Shown: piece after piece, positions 17,262 through 24,678 of the stretch | Layout of the letters: each line of letters begins with the position of its first letter | How positions within the stretch are numbered: position 1 is the stretch's first letter | Assembly: GCA_011391285.1 (NCBI GenBank) | Contig: JAABQU010000088.1 | Span: 1-32,870, forward strand | Length of the DNA stretch: 32,870 nt | Direction: 5' to 3' | From: Thiobacillus sp. | GTDB lineage: Bacteria > Pseudomonadota > Gammaproteobacteria > Burkholderiales > Thiobacillaceae | The notes under the pieces: generated by a model | Seen by the model: the letters and a program-made list of their open reading frames with translations, nothing else | What the model was told of the DNA's origin: nothing | Database searches by the model: none | Translations under genes and position numbers: made by a program

Positions 17262-17804
17262 TCATTTCAGATAAGGCGCCAGTGCCGCATCCAGCGTGCC
17301 TTGCGCCCGCATCAGGAATTCGCAGGCTTCGCGCACCGCGCCGCGGCCGGCTTCGCGCGTGGTGGTGTAATGGCTGTGCGCTTTCACCAGTTCGGGCGCG
17401 GCAGGAACCGTGATCGCCAGGCCGGCGCGCCGCATCACCGGCAGGTCGACCACGTCGTCACCCATGTAGGCGGTGGCTTCGCATTCGATATTCAGTTCGC
17501 GGCACAGCGCCTCATACACGGCCAGCTTGTCGTGCGCGCCCTGGTGGATGATTTCGATGCCGAGATTCCTGGCCCGGTGTTCCACCACGCGCGAACTGCG
17601 TCCGGTGATGATGGCGAGTTCCACGCCGCTGCCCTTCAGCATCTTCAGGCCGTGGCCGTCGAGCGAGTTGAATCCCTTGTATTCCTGTCCGTCGTCGGCC
17701 AGGAACAGGGTGCCGTCGGTCATGACGCCGTCGACGTCGAAGGCGATGAGCCGGATTTTCTGGGCGCGGGCAATCAGGGAAGCAGTCATTGAATCGGCCG
17801 TCAT
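17262..17804 (-). CDS. kdsC: 3-deoxy-D-manno-octulosonate 8-phosphate phosphatase
   Basis: It removes phosphate from Kdo 8-phosphate before CMP activation. The 180-residue HAD protein has motif I FDVDGVMTDG (Asp23 and Asp25), motif II in IITGRSS, and motif IV in YMGDDVVDLPVM. This is the compact, cap-less C0 HAD form typical of KdsC. The start shares one base with the kdsD stop; Met6 is an alternative start. The gap to lptC is 37 bp. Confidence 0.94.
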   Translation of the reverse strand: MTADSMTASLIARAQKIRLIAFDVDGVMTDGTLFLADDGQEYKGFNSLDGHGLKMLKGSGVELAIITGRSSRVVEHRARNLGIEIIHQGAHDKLAVYEALCRELNIECEATAYMGDDVVDLPVMRRAGLAITVPAAPELVKAHSHYTTTREAGRGAVREACEFLMRAQGTLDAALAPYLK

Positions 17805-18790
17805 CAGACCACTCCCGCTTTCAGCAGATCGTGCATGTTGAGCGCACCGACCAGCCTGTTTTCCGCATCGACCACCAGCAGGCCATTGATTTTCAGCGTT
17901 TCCATTTTTTCCACTGCCGCCACGGCGAGTTCGTCCGCCGTTATCGTTTTGGGATTTTTGGTCATCAGGTCTGTCACCCGCGCCTGCTGCAGATCGAGTG
18001 CGTGCTCCAGCGCACGCCTCAGATCACCGTCGGTGAACACGCCAGCCACGCAGCCGGAGGCGCCGACCACGGCGGTCATGCCGAGTCCCTTCTTTGTCAT
18101 TTCGAGCAGGGCGACCTTGAGCGAGGCGTCGAAATCGATTTTCGGCAGCGCGTCGCCCGTGTGCATCACATCACGCACATGAATCAGCAGGCGTCGGCCG
18201 AGGCTGCCACCGGGATGGGTGCGCGCGAAATCGTCGGCCGAAAAACCGCGCGCATCGAGCAGGGCCACGGCAAGGGCATCGCCCAGCGCCAGCGCTGCCG
18301 TGGTGCTGGCAGTGGGTGCCAGATTGAGCGGGCAGGCTTCCTTGTCGACTGCAGCATTGAGATGCACATCGGCTTCCCGCGCCATGGTCGAGCCGGGATT
18401 GCCGGTCATTGCGATGAGCTTGGCCCCGCGCCGCTTGATCAACGGCACGATGCTGACGATTTCGTTGCTCTCGCCAGAATTCGACAGCGCCAGCACCACA
18501 TCGTTATGGGCAATCATGCCGAGGTCGCCATGGCTGGCTTCTCCCGGATGCATGAAAAATGCGGGCGTCCCGGTGGAGGCCAGGGTGGCGGCGATCTTGC
18601 TGCCGATGTGGCCGGATTTGCCCATGCCCGAGACGACGACGCGGCCGCTGCATGCCAGCATCAGGTGCACGGCTTCGGCAAAACCGGCATCAAGACGGGT
18701 GGACAGGGTGCGCAGGGCGTCGGCTTCGATTTCGAGAACCTGGCGCGCAAGCGCAAGCAAATGCTCGGGAGGAGTGTGTTGGGGGTGCAT
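17804..18790 (-). CDS. kdsD: D-arabinose 5-phosphate isomerase
   Basis: It converts ribulose 5-phosphate to arabinose 5-phosphate, the precursor of Kdo. The 328-residue protein has an N-terminal SIS domain (about 35-170, with SGMGKSGHIGSKIAATLASTG and LSNSGESNE) and two C-terminal CBS domains (from about 205). The family motif FARTHPGGSLGRRLL is at the junction. I start it at ATG 18790, as 11 further upstream residues are not conserved. It is the first gene of the LPS block. Confidence 0.95.
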   Translation of the reverse strand: MHPQHTPPEHLLALARQVLEIEADALRTLSTRLDAGFAEAVHLMLACSGRVVVSGMGKSGHIGSKIAATLASTGTPAFFMHPGEASHGDLGMIAHNDVVLALSNSGESNEIVSIVPLIKRRGAKLIAMTGNPGSTMAREADVHLNAAVDKEACPLNLAPTASTTAALALGDALAVALLDARGFSADDFARTHPGGSLGRRLLIHVRDVMHTGDALPKIDFDASLKVALLEMTKKGLGMTAVVGASGCVAGVFTDGDLRRALEHALDLQQARVTDLMTKNPKTITADELAVAAVEKMETLKINGLLVVDAENRLVGALNMHDLLKAGVV

Positions 18791-18806
18791 GGGCGGCAAG
18801 TATACT
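18779..18806 (+). promoter_or_regulatory. Candidate promoter of the cation antiporter gene
   Basis: TTGGGG (18779-18784) and TATACT (18801-18806) are 16 bases apart on the plus strand. The -10 is good and the -35 is weak. Transcription would begin near 18813, about 20 bases before a 30-bp palindrome and 80 bases before the start codon. Confidence 0.4.
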
Positions 18807-18832
18807 AAAGCCTGCCTTCTCAACCGCTATTC

Positions 18833-18862
18833 CGTTGATGTCCCGCCAGCGGGACATCAACG
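18833..18862. repeat. 30-bp near-perfect palindrome between kdsD and the antiporter gene
   Basis: CGTTGATGTCCCGC (18833-18846) and its exact reverse complement (18849-18862) are separated by two bases. It lies in the divergent intergenic region, within the predicted 5' leader of the antiporter mRNA and 43 bases before the predicted kdsD start codon on the other strand. No T-tract follows. It could be a dimeric repressor site or an RNA hairpin. Confidence 0.8.
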
Positions 18863-18894
18863 TAAAAGATGGGCTGAGGTCCACGAAAGATCGT

Positions 18895-20865
18895 ATGCAT
18901 AGCAGTCTCCAAATAGCCGTCATCCTGCTTGCCGTAGCGGTGCTGGTCGCCGCTGCCGCGCGCGCCCTGCGCCTGCCGACCATGCTCGGTTACCTGGTCA
19001 CCGGCATTGCCATCGGCCCGTTCGCATTGGGTTGGATTCCGGACAGCGAAGAGGCCCGCTATCTGGCCGAATTCGGCGTGGTGTTCCTGATGTTCTCCAT
19101 CGGCCTGGAATTCAGCCTGCCGCGGCTGATGACCATGCGCATGACCGTGTTCGGCTTCGGCGGCGCGCAGGTCGTGCTGACCATCGTGCTCACTGCAGTC
19201 ATCGCGTGGTTGCTGGAGCTGCCCCTGATGGCTGCCATTGCGCTCGGCGGCATCATGTCGATGTCGTCCACTGCCATCGTGTCGAAACTGCTGGCCGAGC
19301 GTCTGGAAATCCAGACCCCTCACGGCCGCCAGATTTTCGGCGCGCTGCTGTTCCAGGATCTGGCCGTGGTGCCGCTGCTGATCCTGATTCCCGCATTCGC
19401 CAAGGATGCCGACGACATGGGCATGGTTCTGGGCCTGGCGGTGCTGAAGGCCGTCGTGGTGCTGGGATTTCTGCTGTTCGTCGGCCAGCGCATCATGCGT
19501 TCATGGTTCCAGTGGGTGGCCGGGCGCAAGTCGCCTGAACTCTTCACCCTGAATCTGCTGCTGTTCACATTGGGGCTGGCCTATCTCACCGAAAGCGCCG
19601 GCCTGTCGCTGGCACTGGGGGCCTTCCTGGCCGGCATGCTGATCTCCGAAACCGAATACCGCTACCAGGTGGAAGACGACATCAAGCCCTTCCGCGACGT
19701 GCTGCTGGGTCTGTTCTTCGTCACCATCGGAATGCGGCTCGACCTGATGCAGGTGATGCTGAACTGGAGCGATGTGCTGCTGCTGGTGGCCGCCATCGTG
19801 GTAGGGAAAGTCGCGCTGGTGGCCGGCCTGGCAATGGCCTTCGGCAGCTCCCGTCCCACCGCTGTGCGCACTGCGCTGGGTCTGGCGCAGGCCGGTGAGT
19901 TTGGATTCGTGCTGCTGGCACAGGCGGCCGACCTGAAACTGATGGGGGCGGAGATCGGCCAGCCGGTGCTGGCGGCCATGGTGCTGTCGATGCTGATCGC
20001 ACCGCTGTTGATTCACCGCATGGATGCGATCACGCGTCTGATCGCCGGCAGCGAATGGGCCGGGCGCGCCAAGGAAGTGCACGACATTGCAGTGAAAACC
20101 TTCGGCAAGACCCAGCACGTCATCTTGTGCGGATACGGGCGCAGTGGACAGAATCTTGCACGCCTGCTCGAAGCCGAGGGGGTCAGCTTCGTCGCGCTCG
20201 ACGCCGACCCCGAGCGCATCCGCGCGGTCGCGGCATCCGGCGTCAGCGTGGTGTATGGCGACGCGAGCCGTCGTGAAGTCCTGGTTGCAGCTGGCCTCAG
20301 TCGCGCGCAAGCCGTGGTCGTGACCTATTCCGATGTGCACTCCAGCATGGCCATTCTGCGCCACGTGCGCGAACTGCGGCCGGATGTGCCGGTGGTCGTG
20401 CGCACCATCGACGACACTCACATTGACGCGTTGAAGGCGGCGGGTGCTGCCGAAGTGGTGTCCGAGGTGATGGAGGGTTCGCTGATGCTGGCTTCACACG
20501 CGCTGATGCTGCTGGGTGTGCCATTGAGCCAGGTATCGAAACGGGTCAGCGAGGTGCGCGAAACGCGCTATGCCATGATGCGCGGCTTCTTTCGTGGCGC
20601 CAGCGATGCCGACGATGAACTGGATCAGCACGCCCAGCCGCGCCTGCATACGGTGTTGATCACGCAGGGCGCGGCCGCGGCCGGCCACAGCCTGGAAAGC
20701 CTGGCGCTCAATGAGTTACTGGTGGAGGTGGTGGCAATCCGCCGTCAGGGAATCAAGGGAGTCGATCCCCAGCCCGACACTGAAATTCGGGTCGGCGATG
20801 TGCTGGTGCTGCGCGGCGCCGCCGATGGATTGGCGGCGGCGGAGTTCAGGGTGTTGCAGGGTTAA
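18895..20865 (+). CDS. CPA2 family monovalent cation:proton antiporter (KefB/KefC-like)
   Basis: A 656-residue inner-membrane protein. The first 380 or so residues form the Na/H-exchanger-type domain with about 12 membrane segments, starting MHSSLQIAVILLAVAVLVAA and including 'LFQDLAVVPLLIL'. A RCK/TrkA-N domain follows with the Rossmann motif GYGRSG (413-418) and the acidic 'DADPERI' that binds the nucleotide ribose. A TrkA-C domain (about 570-652) ends the protein. Transport of K+ or Na+ in exchange for protons, gated by nucleotide at the RCK domain, is the family role; the ion is not determined. A longer frame upstream runs through kdsD antisense and the intergenic palindrome and is not used. 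Confidence 0.92.
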   Translation: MHSSLQIAVILLAVAVLVAAAARALRLPTMLGYLVTGIAIGPFALGWIPDSEEARYLAEFGVVFLMFSIGLEFSLPRLMTMRMTVFGFGGAQVVLTIVLTAVIAWLLELPLMAAIALGGIMSMSSTAIVSKLLAERLEIQTPHGRQIFGALLFQDLAVVPLLILIPAFAKDADDMGMVLGLAVLKAVVVLGFLLFVGQRIMRSWFQWVAGRKSPELFTLNLLLFTLGLAYLTESAGLSLALGAFLAGMLISETEYRYQVEDDIKPFRDVLLGLFFVTIGMRLDLMQVMLNWSDVLLLVAAIVVGKVALVAGLAMAFGSSRPTAVRTALGLAQAGEFGFVLLAQAADLKLMGAEIGQPVLAAMVLSMLIAPLLIHRMDAITRLIAGSEWAGRAKEVHDIAVKTFGKTQHVILCGYGRSGQNLARLLEAEGVSFVALDADPERIRAVAASGVSVVYGDASRREVLVAAGLSRAQAVVVTYSDVHSSMAILRHVRELRPDVPVVVRTIDDTHIDALKAAGAAEVVSEVMEGSLMLASHALMLLGVPLSQVSKRVSEVRETRYAMMRGFFRGASDADDELDQHAQPRLHTVLITQGAAAAGHSLESLALNELLVEVVAIRRQGIKGVDPQPDTEIRVGDVLVLRGAADGLAAAEFRVLQG

Positions 20866-20886
20866 GCCTGCAACGGTTTACCTGCT

Positions 20887-21516
20887 TCAGGGTGCCTTGC
20901 AGACGACATAGACGTTGTTGCCGTCGTCGACGTAGTCAGTGGCAGCTGTGGCACCTGCTGTGGTGCCGACCGCTGCGCGTACAGTCCCCGTGCTTGAGGC
21001 ACCATCGTCGAACTGGGTATCGATGGCCTGCGCAATCTTGGCTGGCAGGTTGTTCGAACAAACGACAATGCCCACAATGCCGAATGCAGCATTCTGCACG
21101 CCGGTGATCCCGGAGGCGGCGTTGGGCGGGTTGGTGCTGTCAGTCACAGCGCCACCCACCAAGCCTGCACGGCGGAGGTGCAGCCAGAACTGGCGGGATT
21201 CGTCCGTGGCCGTCGTGGAGTTGTAAGTGCCGGTGATGATGCCGTCGCCAAGCGTGCCGCCGGTTGGTGCGGTGATGCTCCAGCGGGTTGCAGCACCGAC
21301 GTCATCCCCAGGCAAAGCACGATACCGATCCTGATACAGGTTGATTGCAGCCGTCATCGACTGGAAATCGTTGCCCACGTTGCGGATGCGGCCCTGGGTG
21401 ATCAGTTCCTGCCCCTTGAGAATGCCGCCGAGCAGCAGACCGATGATGACCAGCACAATGGCGATCTCGATCAGGGTGAAGCCCGATTGGCGTCGCGGTA
21501 AGCAGGGTTGATGCAT
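20887..21516 (-). CDS. Type IV pilin-like protein (prepilin N-terminal methylation domain)
   Basis: A 209-residue prepilin with a 12-residue leader and the PilD cleavage site SG/FTLIE, Glu at mature position 5, followed by the hydrophobic helix IAIVLVIIGLLLGGILKG. The next segment (GQELITQGRIRNV...LYQDRYRALPGDD) is typical of a family of large pilin or pseudopilin proteins. The C-terminal half is Gly-, Thr- and Ala-rich with cysteines at 'IVVCSNN' and 'VVCKAP' that could form a disulfide. It is the only pilin in the window and is separated from the MSHA operon by a divergent kinase gene. A consensus sigma-54 promoter lies upstream. Whether it is the major MSHA pilin or an independent pilin is not known. 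Confidence 0.88.
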   Translation of the reverse strand: MHQPCLPRRQSGFTLIEIAIVLVIIGLLLGGILKGQELITQGRIRNVGNDFQSMTAAINLYQDRYRALPGDDVGAATRWSITAPTGGTLGDGIITGTYNSTTATDESRQFWLHLRRAGLVGGAVTDSTNPPNAASGITGVQNAAFGIVGIVVCSNNLPAKIAQAIDTQFDDGASSTGTVRAAVGTTAGATAATDYVDDGNNVYVVCKAP

Positions 21517-21554
21517 GATGGGAACCTCTGGCTGTTTTTGTCTGATGCCTAACC

Positions 21555-21570
21555 TGCAAAATGCGTGCCA
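21555..21570 (-). promoter_or_regulatory. Sigma-54 (-24/-12) promoter of the pilin gene
   Basis: On the minus strand the sequence TGGCACGCATTTTGCA fits TGGCACG-N4-TTGC(A/T) at every defined position. GG and GC are ten bases apart as required. Transcription is predicted near 21544-21545, giving a leader of about 28 bases before the pilin ATG. Pilin genes transcribed by sigma-54 are well known (pilA with PilS/PilR). Confidence 0.85.
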
Positions 21571-21585
21571 CTCCTGCTTGCGGTG

Positions 21586-21598
21586 TAACGTTCTGATA
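21586..21598 (-). promoter_or_regulatory. IHF-like site upstream of the sigma-54 promoter
   Basis: TATCAGAACGTTA on the minus strand agrees with WATCAANNNNTTR except at one base (G for A). It lies about 16 bases upstream of the -24 element and next to an A/T-rich stretch (about 21595-21622). IHF bends DNA between the activator sites and many sigma-54 promoters, so the location fits. Confidence 0.5.
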
Positions 21599-21786
21599 AA
21601 TAAATGAAAAACGTGGAAAATTTGGGCCGGATTAAGCCCGTAACGATGAAAACACGACACCCATGCCGGATTTACGACAATGGTGCTGCGGTTGGGCTAG
21701 CCGTTCCCCGCGCGCTCCATTTCCCGGGCAGAATGCCGATAGCAGTGTCATGCTGAGTTTTTCCCGCTTCCACCCTGTTTCCAGAT

Positions 21787-23526
21787 ATGACTGAACACAC
21801 CGAGATGGCGCCCCGGCTGACAGCGCTAACGACCCAGCTCGCGCGCGTGATGCCCGGGCGCTGGCTGGCCCTGATGCTCCTGGCCCTGCATGCGGCCATC
21901 GTGTTCGAAGCCGATGCGGCGCTGGCGCGGGCCTTCCTGCTGGCGCATTACGGCTTGTTCCTGCTATGGCAGCCGCTGGTGCGCAGCGAGGCACGCATCG
22001 AGCCACGACTTGCGCTCCCGGTCTTTGCCATGGCGGCGCTGCTGGTACTGGTGGACAGCACCTGGGTGATGGCACTGTGGCTGGCGATCCTGGCAGGGTT
22101 GGTGGGGGCCGTGGCCACGTCACAAAACGAACGCAAGCAGCGCTTGGCCTATCTCCTGGCGCTGGCCTACCTGCTTTCGCTGTTGCTGGCCTGGGTGCTG
22201 CCGCAGAGCCTGGGGGACTCATCGCTCCCCGAGGTGCTTCAGGCCACGGTGCGCTTCGGCTTGCCTTTGCTGCCGCTGGTGATTCTGTTCCTGCCTGCCG
22301 TCCGCCAGCGTGGCGCTTCGTCAACGCTCGATTTCATTTACGGCCTGATGCTGTCGCTGCTCATCATGGTGGTGGCGCTCGGTACGTTTGCCGTGGTGGC
22401 GGTGGCGAAGGTGAGTTACGCCTGGGCGCTGGTGCAGACCCTCCTGGGAATGGCGGTGCTGCTGCTGGCGCTGTCGTGGTTGTGGAACCCGCGCGCCGGA
22501 TTTGGCGGACTGGGGCAGATCACCTCGCGTTATTTGTTGTCCGTGGGCCTGCCGTTCGAAGGCTGGGCACAGCGGCTTGCCACCCTCGCCGAGCGCGAAC
22601 GCGACCCGGAATCCTTTGTGCGTGATGCCCTGGATGACCTGCACGAATTGACCTGGATCAGCGGGGGGCGCTGGCAGGCGTCGCGTGGCGAGGGGACGTT
22701 CGGCGAACCGGCCGAACACAGCCTGAGCCATGCCTTTCATGGCCTGAGCCTGACCTGGCAATCGCCGCGTCCCCTTACGCCTGCGCTGGCGCTGCATGTC
22801 CGGCTGCTGTCACAACTGCTGGGCTATTTTTACGCCGCCAAGGTGCGCGAGCAGACCTTGCGCGAACAGGCCTACAGCCAGGCCATCCACGATACCGGCG
22901 CGCGCCTGACCCACGACGTGAAGAACATCTTGCAGTCGATGAAATCCCTGCTTGCCGCAGCCGACATGTCCACTCCCGAGGACAGCGAGCGCCTGCTGGC
23001 GCTGATGAAGCGCCAGCTGCCGCAACTGGCCGCGCGCCTGTCGCAGACCGTCGACAAGCTCAAGCAGCCAATTGAAATGGATACCGCGCACATTCCCGCC
23101 CACGCTTGGTGGACGGCGCTGCAGACCCGCTACGAACACGACGACGTGCAGTTCTTCGCCGAGGCGGTGGACGACACGCCCTTGCCGCAGGATCTGTTCG
23201 ACAGCGTGGTCGACAACCTGCTGACCAACGCACTGCGCAAGCGCCAGATTCATCCGGAAGTGGCGATCGAGGTGCGGTTGGCGCTGCGGCCGCTGGTCAG
23301 CCTGACCGTGACCGATAGCGGTGCGCCCGCGCCTGAACACGTGGCGCGCAATTTGTTCCTGAGTCCGGTGGCGTCGGATTTCGGCTTGGGGGTGGGCTTG
23401 TATCAGGCTGCGCGACAGGCTGCGCGGTCAGGGTATCGGCTTGAGTTGCCGGACAATCAGGACGGGCGAGTGAGTTTTCATTTGCAGGCTACGGGCAGCC
23501 GCCTGACGGACAGGCAGGAAAGCTGA
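21787..23526 (+). CDS. Membrane sensor histidine kinase, no adjacent response regulator
   Basis: A 579-residue protein. The first 245 residues are strongly hydrophobic, with about eight predicted membrane helices. A linker of about 100 residues follows, in which I recognise no domain. The kinase part has the H-box LTHDVKNILQSM (His376), an N-box DNLLTNALRK (Asn477 and Asn481) and a G-box FGLGVGLYQA (532-541). HDxKN-type H-boxes occur in several kinases that feed sigma-54 activators. No receiver or activator gene is adjacent. It is divergent from the sigma-54-driven pilin (270-bp gap) and convergent with the pilus operon. Control of the pilin is an inference. No clear ribosome site precedes ATG 21787. 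Confidence 0.88.
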   Translation: MTEHTEMAPRLTALTTQLARVMPGRWLALMLLALHAAIVFEADAALARAFLLAHYGLFLLWQPLVRSEARIEPRLALPVFAMAALLVLVDSTWVMALWLAILAGLVGAVATSQNERKQRLAYLLALAYLLSLLLAWVLPQSLGDSSLPEVLQATVRFGLPLLPLVILFLPAVRQRGASSTLDFIYGLMLSLLIMVVALGTFAVVAVAKVSYAWALVQTLLGMAVLLLALSWLWNPRAGFGGLGQITSRYLLSVGLPFEGWAQRLATLAERERDPESFVRDALDDLHELTWISGGRWQASRGEGTFGEPAEHSLSHAFHGLSLTWQSPRPLTPALALHVRLLSQLLGYFYAAKVREQTLREQAYSQAIHDTGARLTHDVKNILQSMKSLLAAADMSTPEDSERLLALMKRQLPQLAARLSQTVDKLKQPIEMDTAHIPAHAWWTALQTRYEHDDVQFFAEAVDDTPLPQDLFDSVVDNLLTNALRKRQIHPEVAIEVRLALRPLVSLTVTDSGAPAPEHVARNLFLSPVASDFGLGVGLYQAARQAARSGYRLELPDNQDGRVSFHLQATGSRLTDRQES

Positions 23527-23596
23527 TCAGGTCTTCTGGCACCCGCATCACCCGGTCGTCGGATTCGCAGCCGCGGTTCTCAAGCCGGCTGGATCC

Positions 23597-24082
23597 TTAT
23601 GGCGCGGACGCTTCAGCGGCCGGTGCGGCGGGGCTCGGTGAAACCGGGCGCAGCACCTGATAGGGTTCATACACCTTGCCGTCGGCGCGGACCTGGCCTG
23701 GCTTCAATCCTGATACCCCGGATTCATCGAGTTGTGGCTTGCCGTCGACCCAACGTGTCGTCTTGCCGTCGGAGCGAATCACCATGCCGTCATAACGCCG
23801 GGGGGTAGGCGAGCCGTCGGGCGAACCGCGTTTGCTCCGGCTGGAAAGCGGGGTGGCGTCGTGGGCACGCGCATTTTCCAGTTGGGCGCGCTGGGCCGGT
23901 GTGTAAAACAGCCGGCCCAGGTCGGCCGGCGCGGCCAGGCTCGCATTTCCCATTCCCACGAAGGCGGTAACCAGCCCCATCATCAGCAAACCGCGGATCA
24001 GCCGCCCTGTTGTCTGCCCGCCTGCGACAACTGGCGTCTGCTCTCGCGTCCGGGGATCGGGCTGGCGTGAAGACGGGTTCAT
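23597..24082 (-). CDS. MSHA biogenesis MshK-like protein
   Basis: A 161-residue protein with a polar N-terminus, a hydrophobic segment at about 33-48 (LLMMGLVTAFVGMGNAS) that may be a membrane anchor or signal, the motif LGRLFYTPAQRAQLE, and a small domain 'YDGMVIRSDGKTTRWVDGKPQ...GQVRADGKVYEPYQVLRP'. The latter resembles the short beta domain of PilP/MshK/GspC-type proteins and would link the inner-membrane platform to the secretin. The name rests mainly on position after MshJ-like and on size. The start overlaps the previous stop as ATGA. It is the last gene of the operon and converges on the kinase gene; no clear terminator is seen in the 70-bp gap. Confidence 0.6.
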   Translation of the reverse strand: MNPSSRQPDPRTREQTPVVAGGQTTGRLIRGLLMMGLVTAFVGMGNASLAAPADLGRLFYTPAQRAQLENARAHDATPLSSRSKRGSPDGSPTPRRYDGMVIRSDGKTTRWVDGKPQLDESGVSGLKPGQVRADGKVYEPYQVLRPVSPSPAAPAAEASAP

Positions 24083-24678
24083 TGCGTGCCCCCTTGCGTT
24101 TGCGCGACGGTAAACCACAGCAGTTCGCATTCGGCCTGCAGCCGCGGCTGGTTGATCGCTTCAGATGAGAGATCGCCCAAACGCGACAGGCGGCAGCCCT
24201 GAACGCGGAATATCCCGCTGGATCGTGCATTGAGTGCGGCCAAAAAGCGCGTCAGATCGGTCTCCACCAACAGCGGCAAGCTCAGGATCATGGCCGTCTG
24301 GCCCAGCGACAGGCCCTGTGCCAGCTTGGGATCGGATGCAACACGCGGGGTCAGACGGTACTCCAGACCACTCAGACTGGCCTCGCGGCCTGCCAGTTGC
24401 ACCGCTTCGATCCAGGCCAGCCGGTCTTCAGCACCGACAAAACCGCGACGTGCGAGCGCCTGGTAGTGGGCCAGATGGGTGTCGATGAGCTGCTGCTGCT
24501 CGCGGCTGCGATCCAGTTGCCGCTGCGCCGTTTCGAGCGTGGCTTGCTGTTGAAGCAAGGCGGCTTCGGCCTCAAGCGCCTCGCCCCTGCTCCACATCAC
24601 GCCGATGCCGGCGAGCAGCAACGCTGCCAGCAGCATGATCAGCGACAGTTTGAGCACGGCAAAAGGCGGGCGCGTCAT
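24079..24678 (-). CDS. MSHA biogenesis MshJ-like (PilO-like) protein
   Basis: A 199-residue bitopic membrane protein: one N-terminal helix (about 8-27, VLKLSLIMLLAALLLAGIGV), a coiled-coil stretch (about 31-68, rich in Glu, Gln and Leu), and a ferredoxin-like periplasmic domain (about 85-195). This is the layout of PilO, GspM and MshJ proteins, which dimerise in the inner-membrane alignment complex. Sequence similarity is weak, so the family name is from topology and context. Both ends overlap neighbouring genes by four bases. Confidence 0.65.
   Translation of the reverse strand: MTRPPFAVLKLSLIMLLAALLLAGIGVMWSRGEALEAEAALLQQQATLETAQRQLDRSREQQQLIDTHLAHYQALARRGFVGAEDRLAWIEAVQLAGREASLSGLEYRLTPRVASDPKLAQGLSLGQTAMILSLPLLVETDLTRFLAALNARSSGIFRVQGCRLSRLGDLSSEAINQPRLQAECELLWFTVAQTQGGTQ

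Noticed and set aside
19501..20421. 306-residue minus-strand frame
   Set aside because: Antisense to the CPA2 antiporter, with low-complexity His/Gln-rich sequence and no motif.
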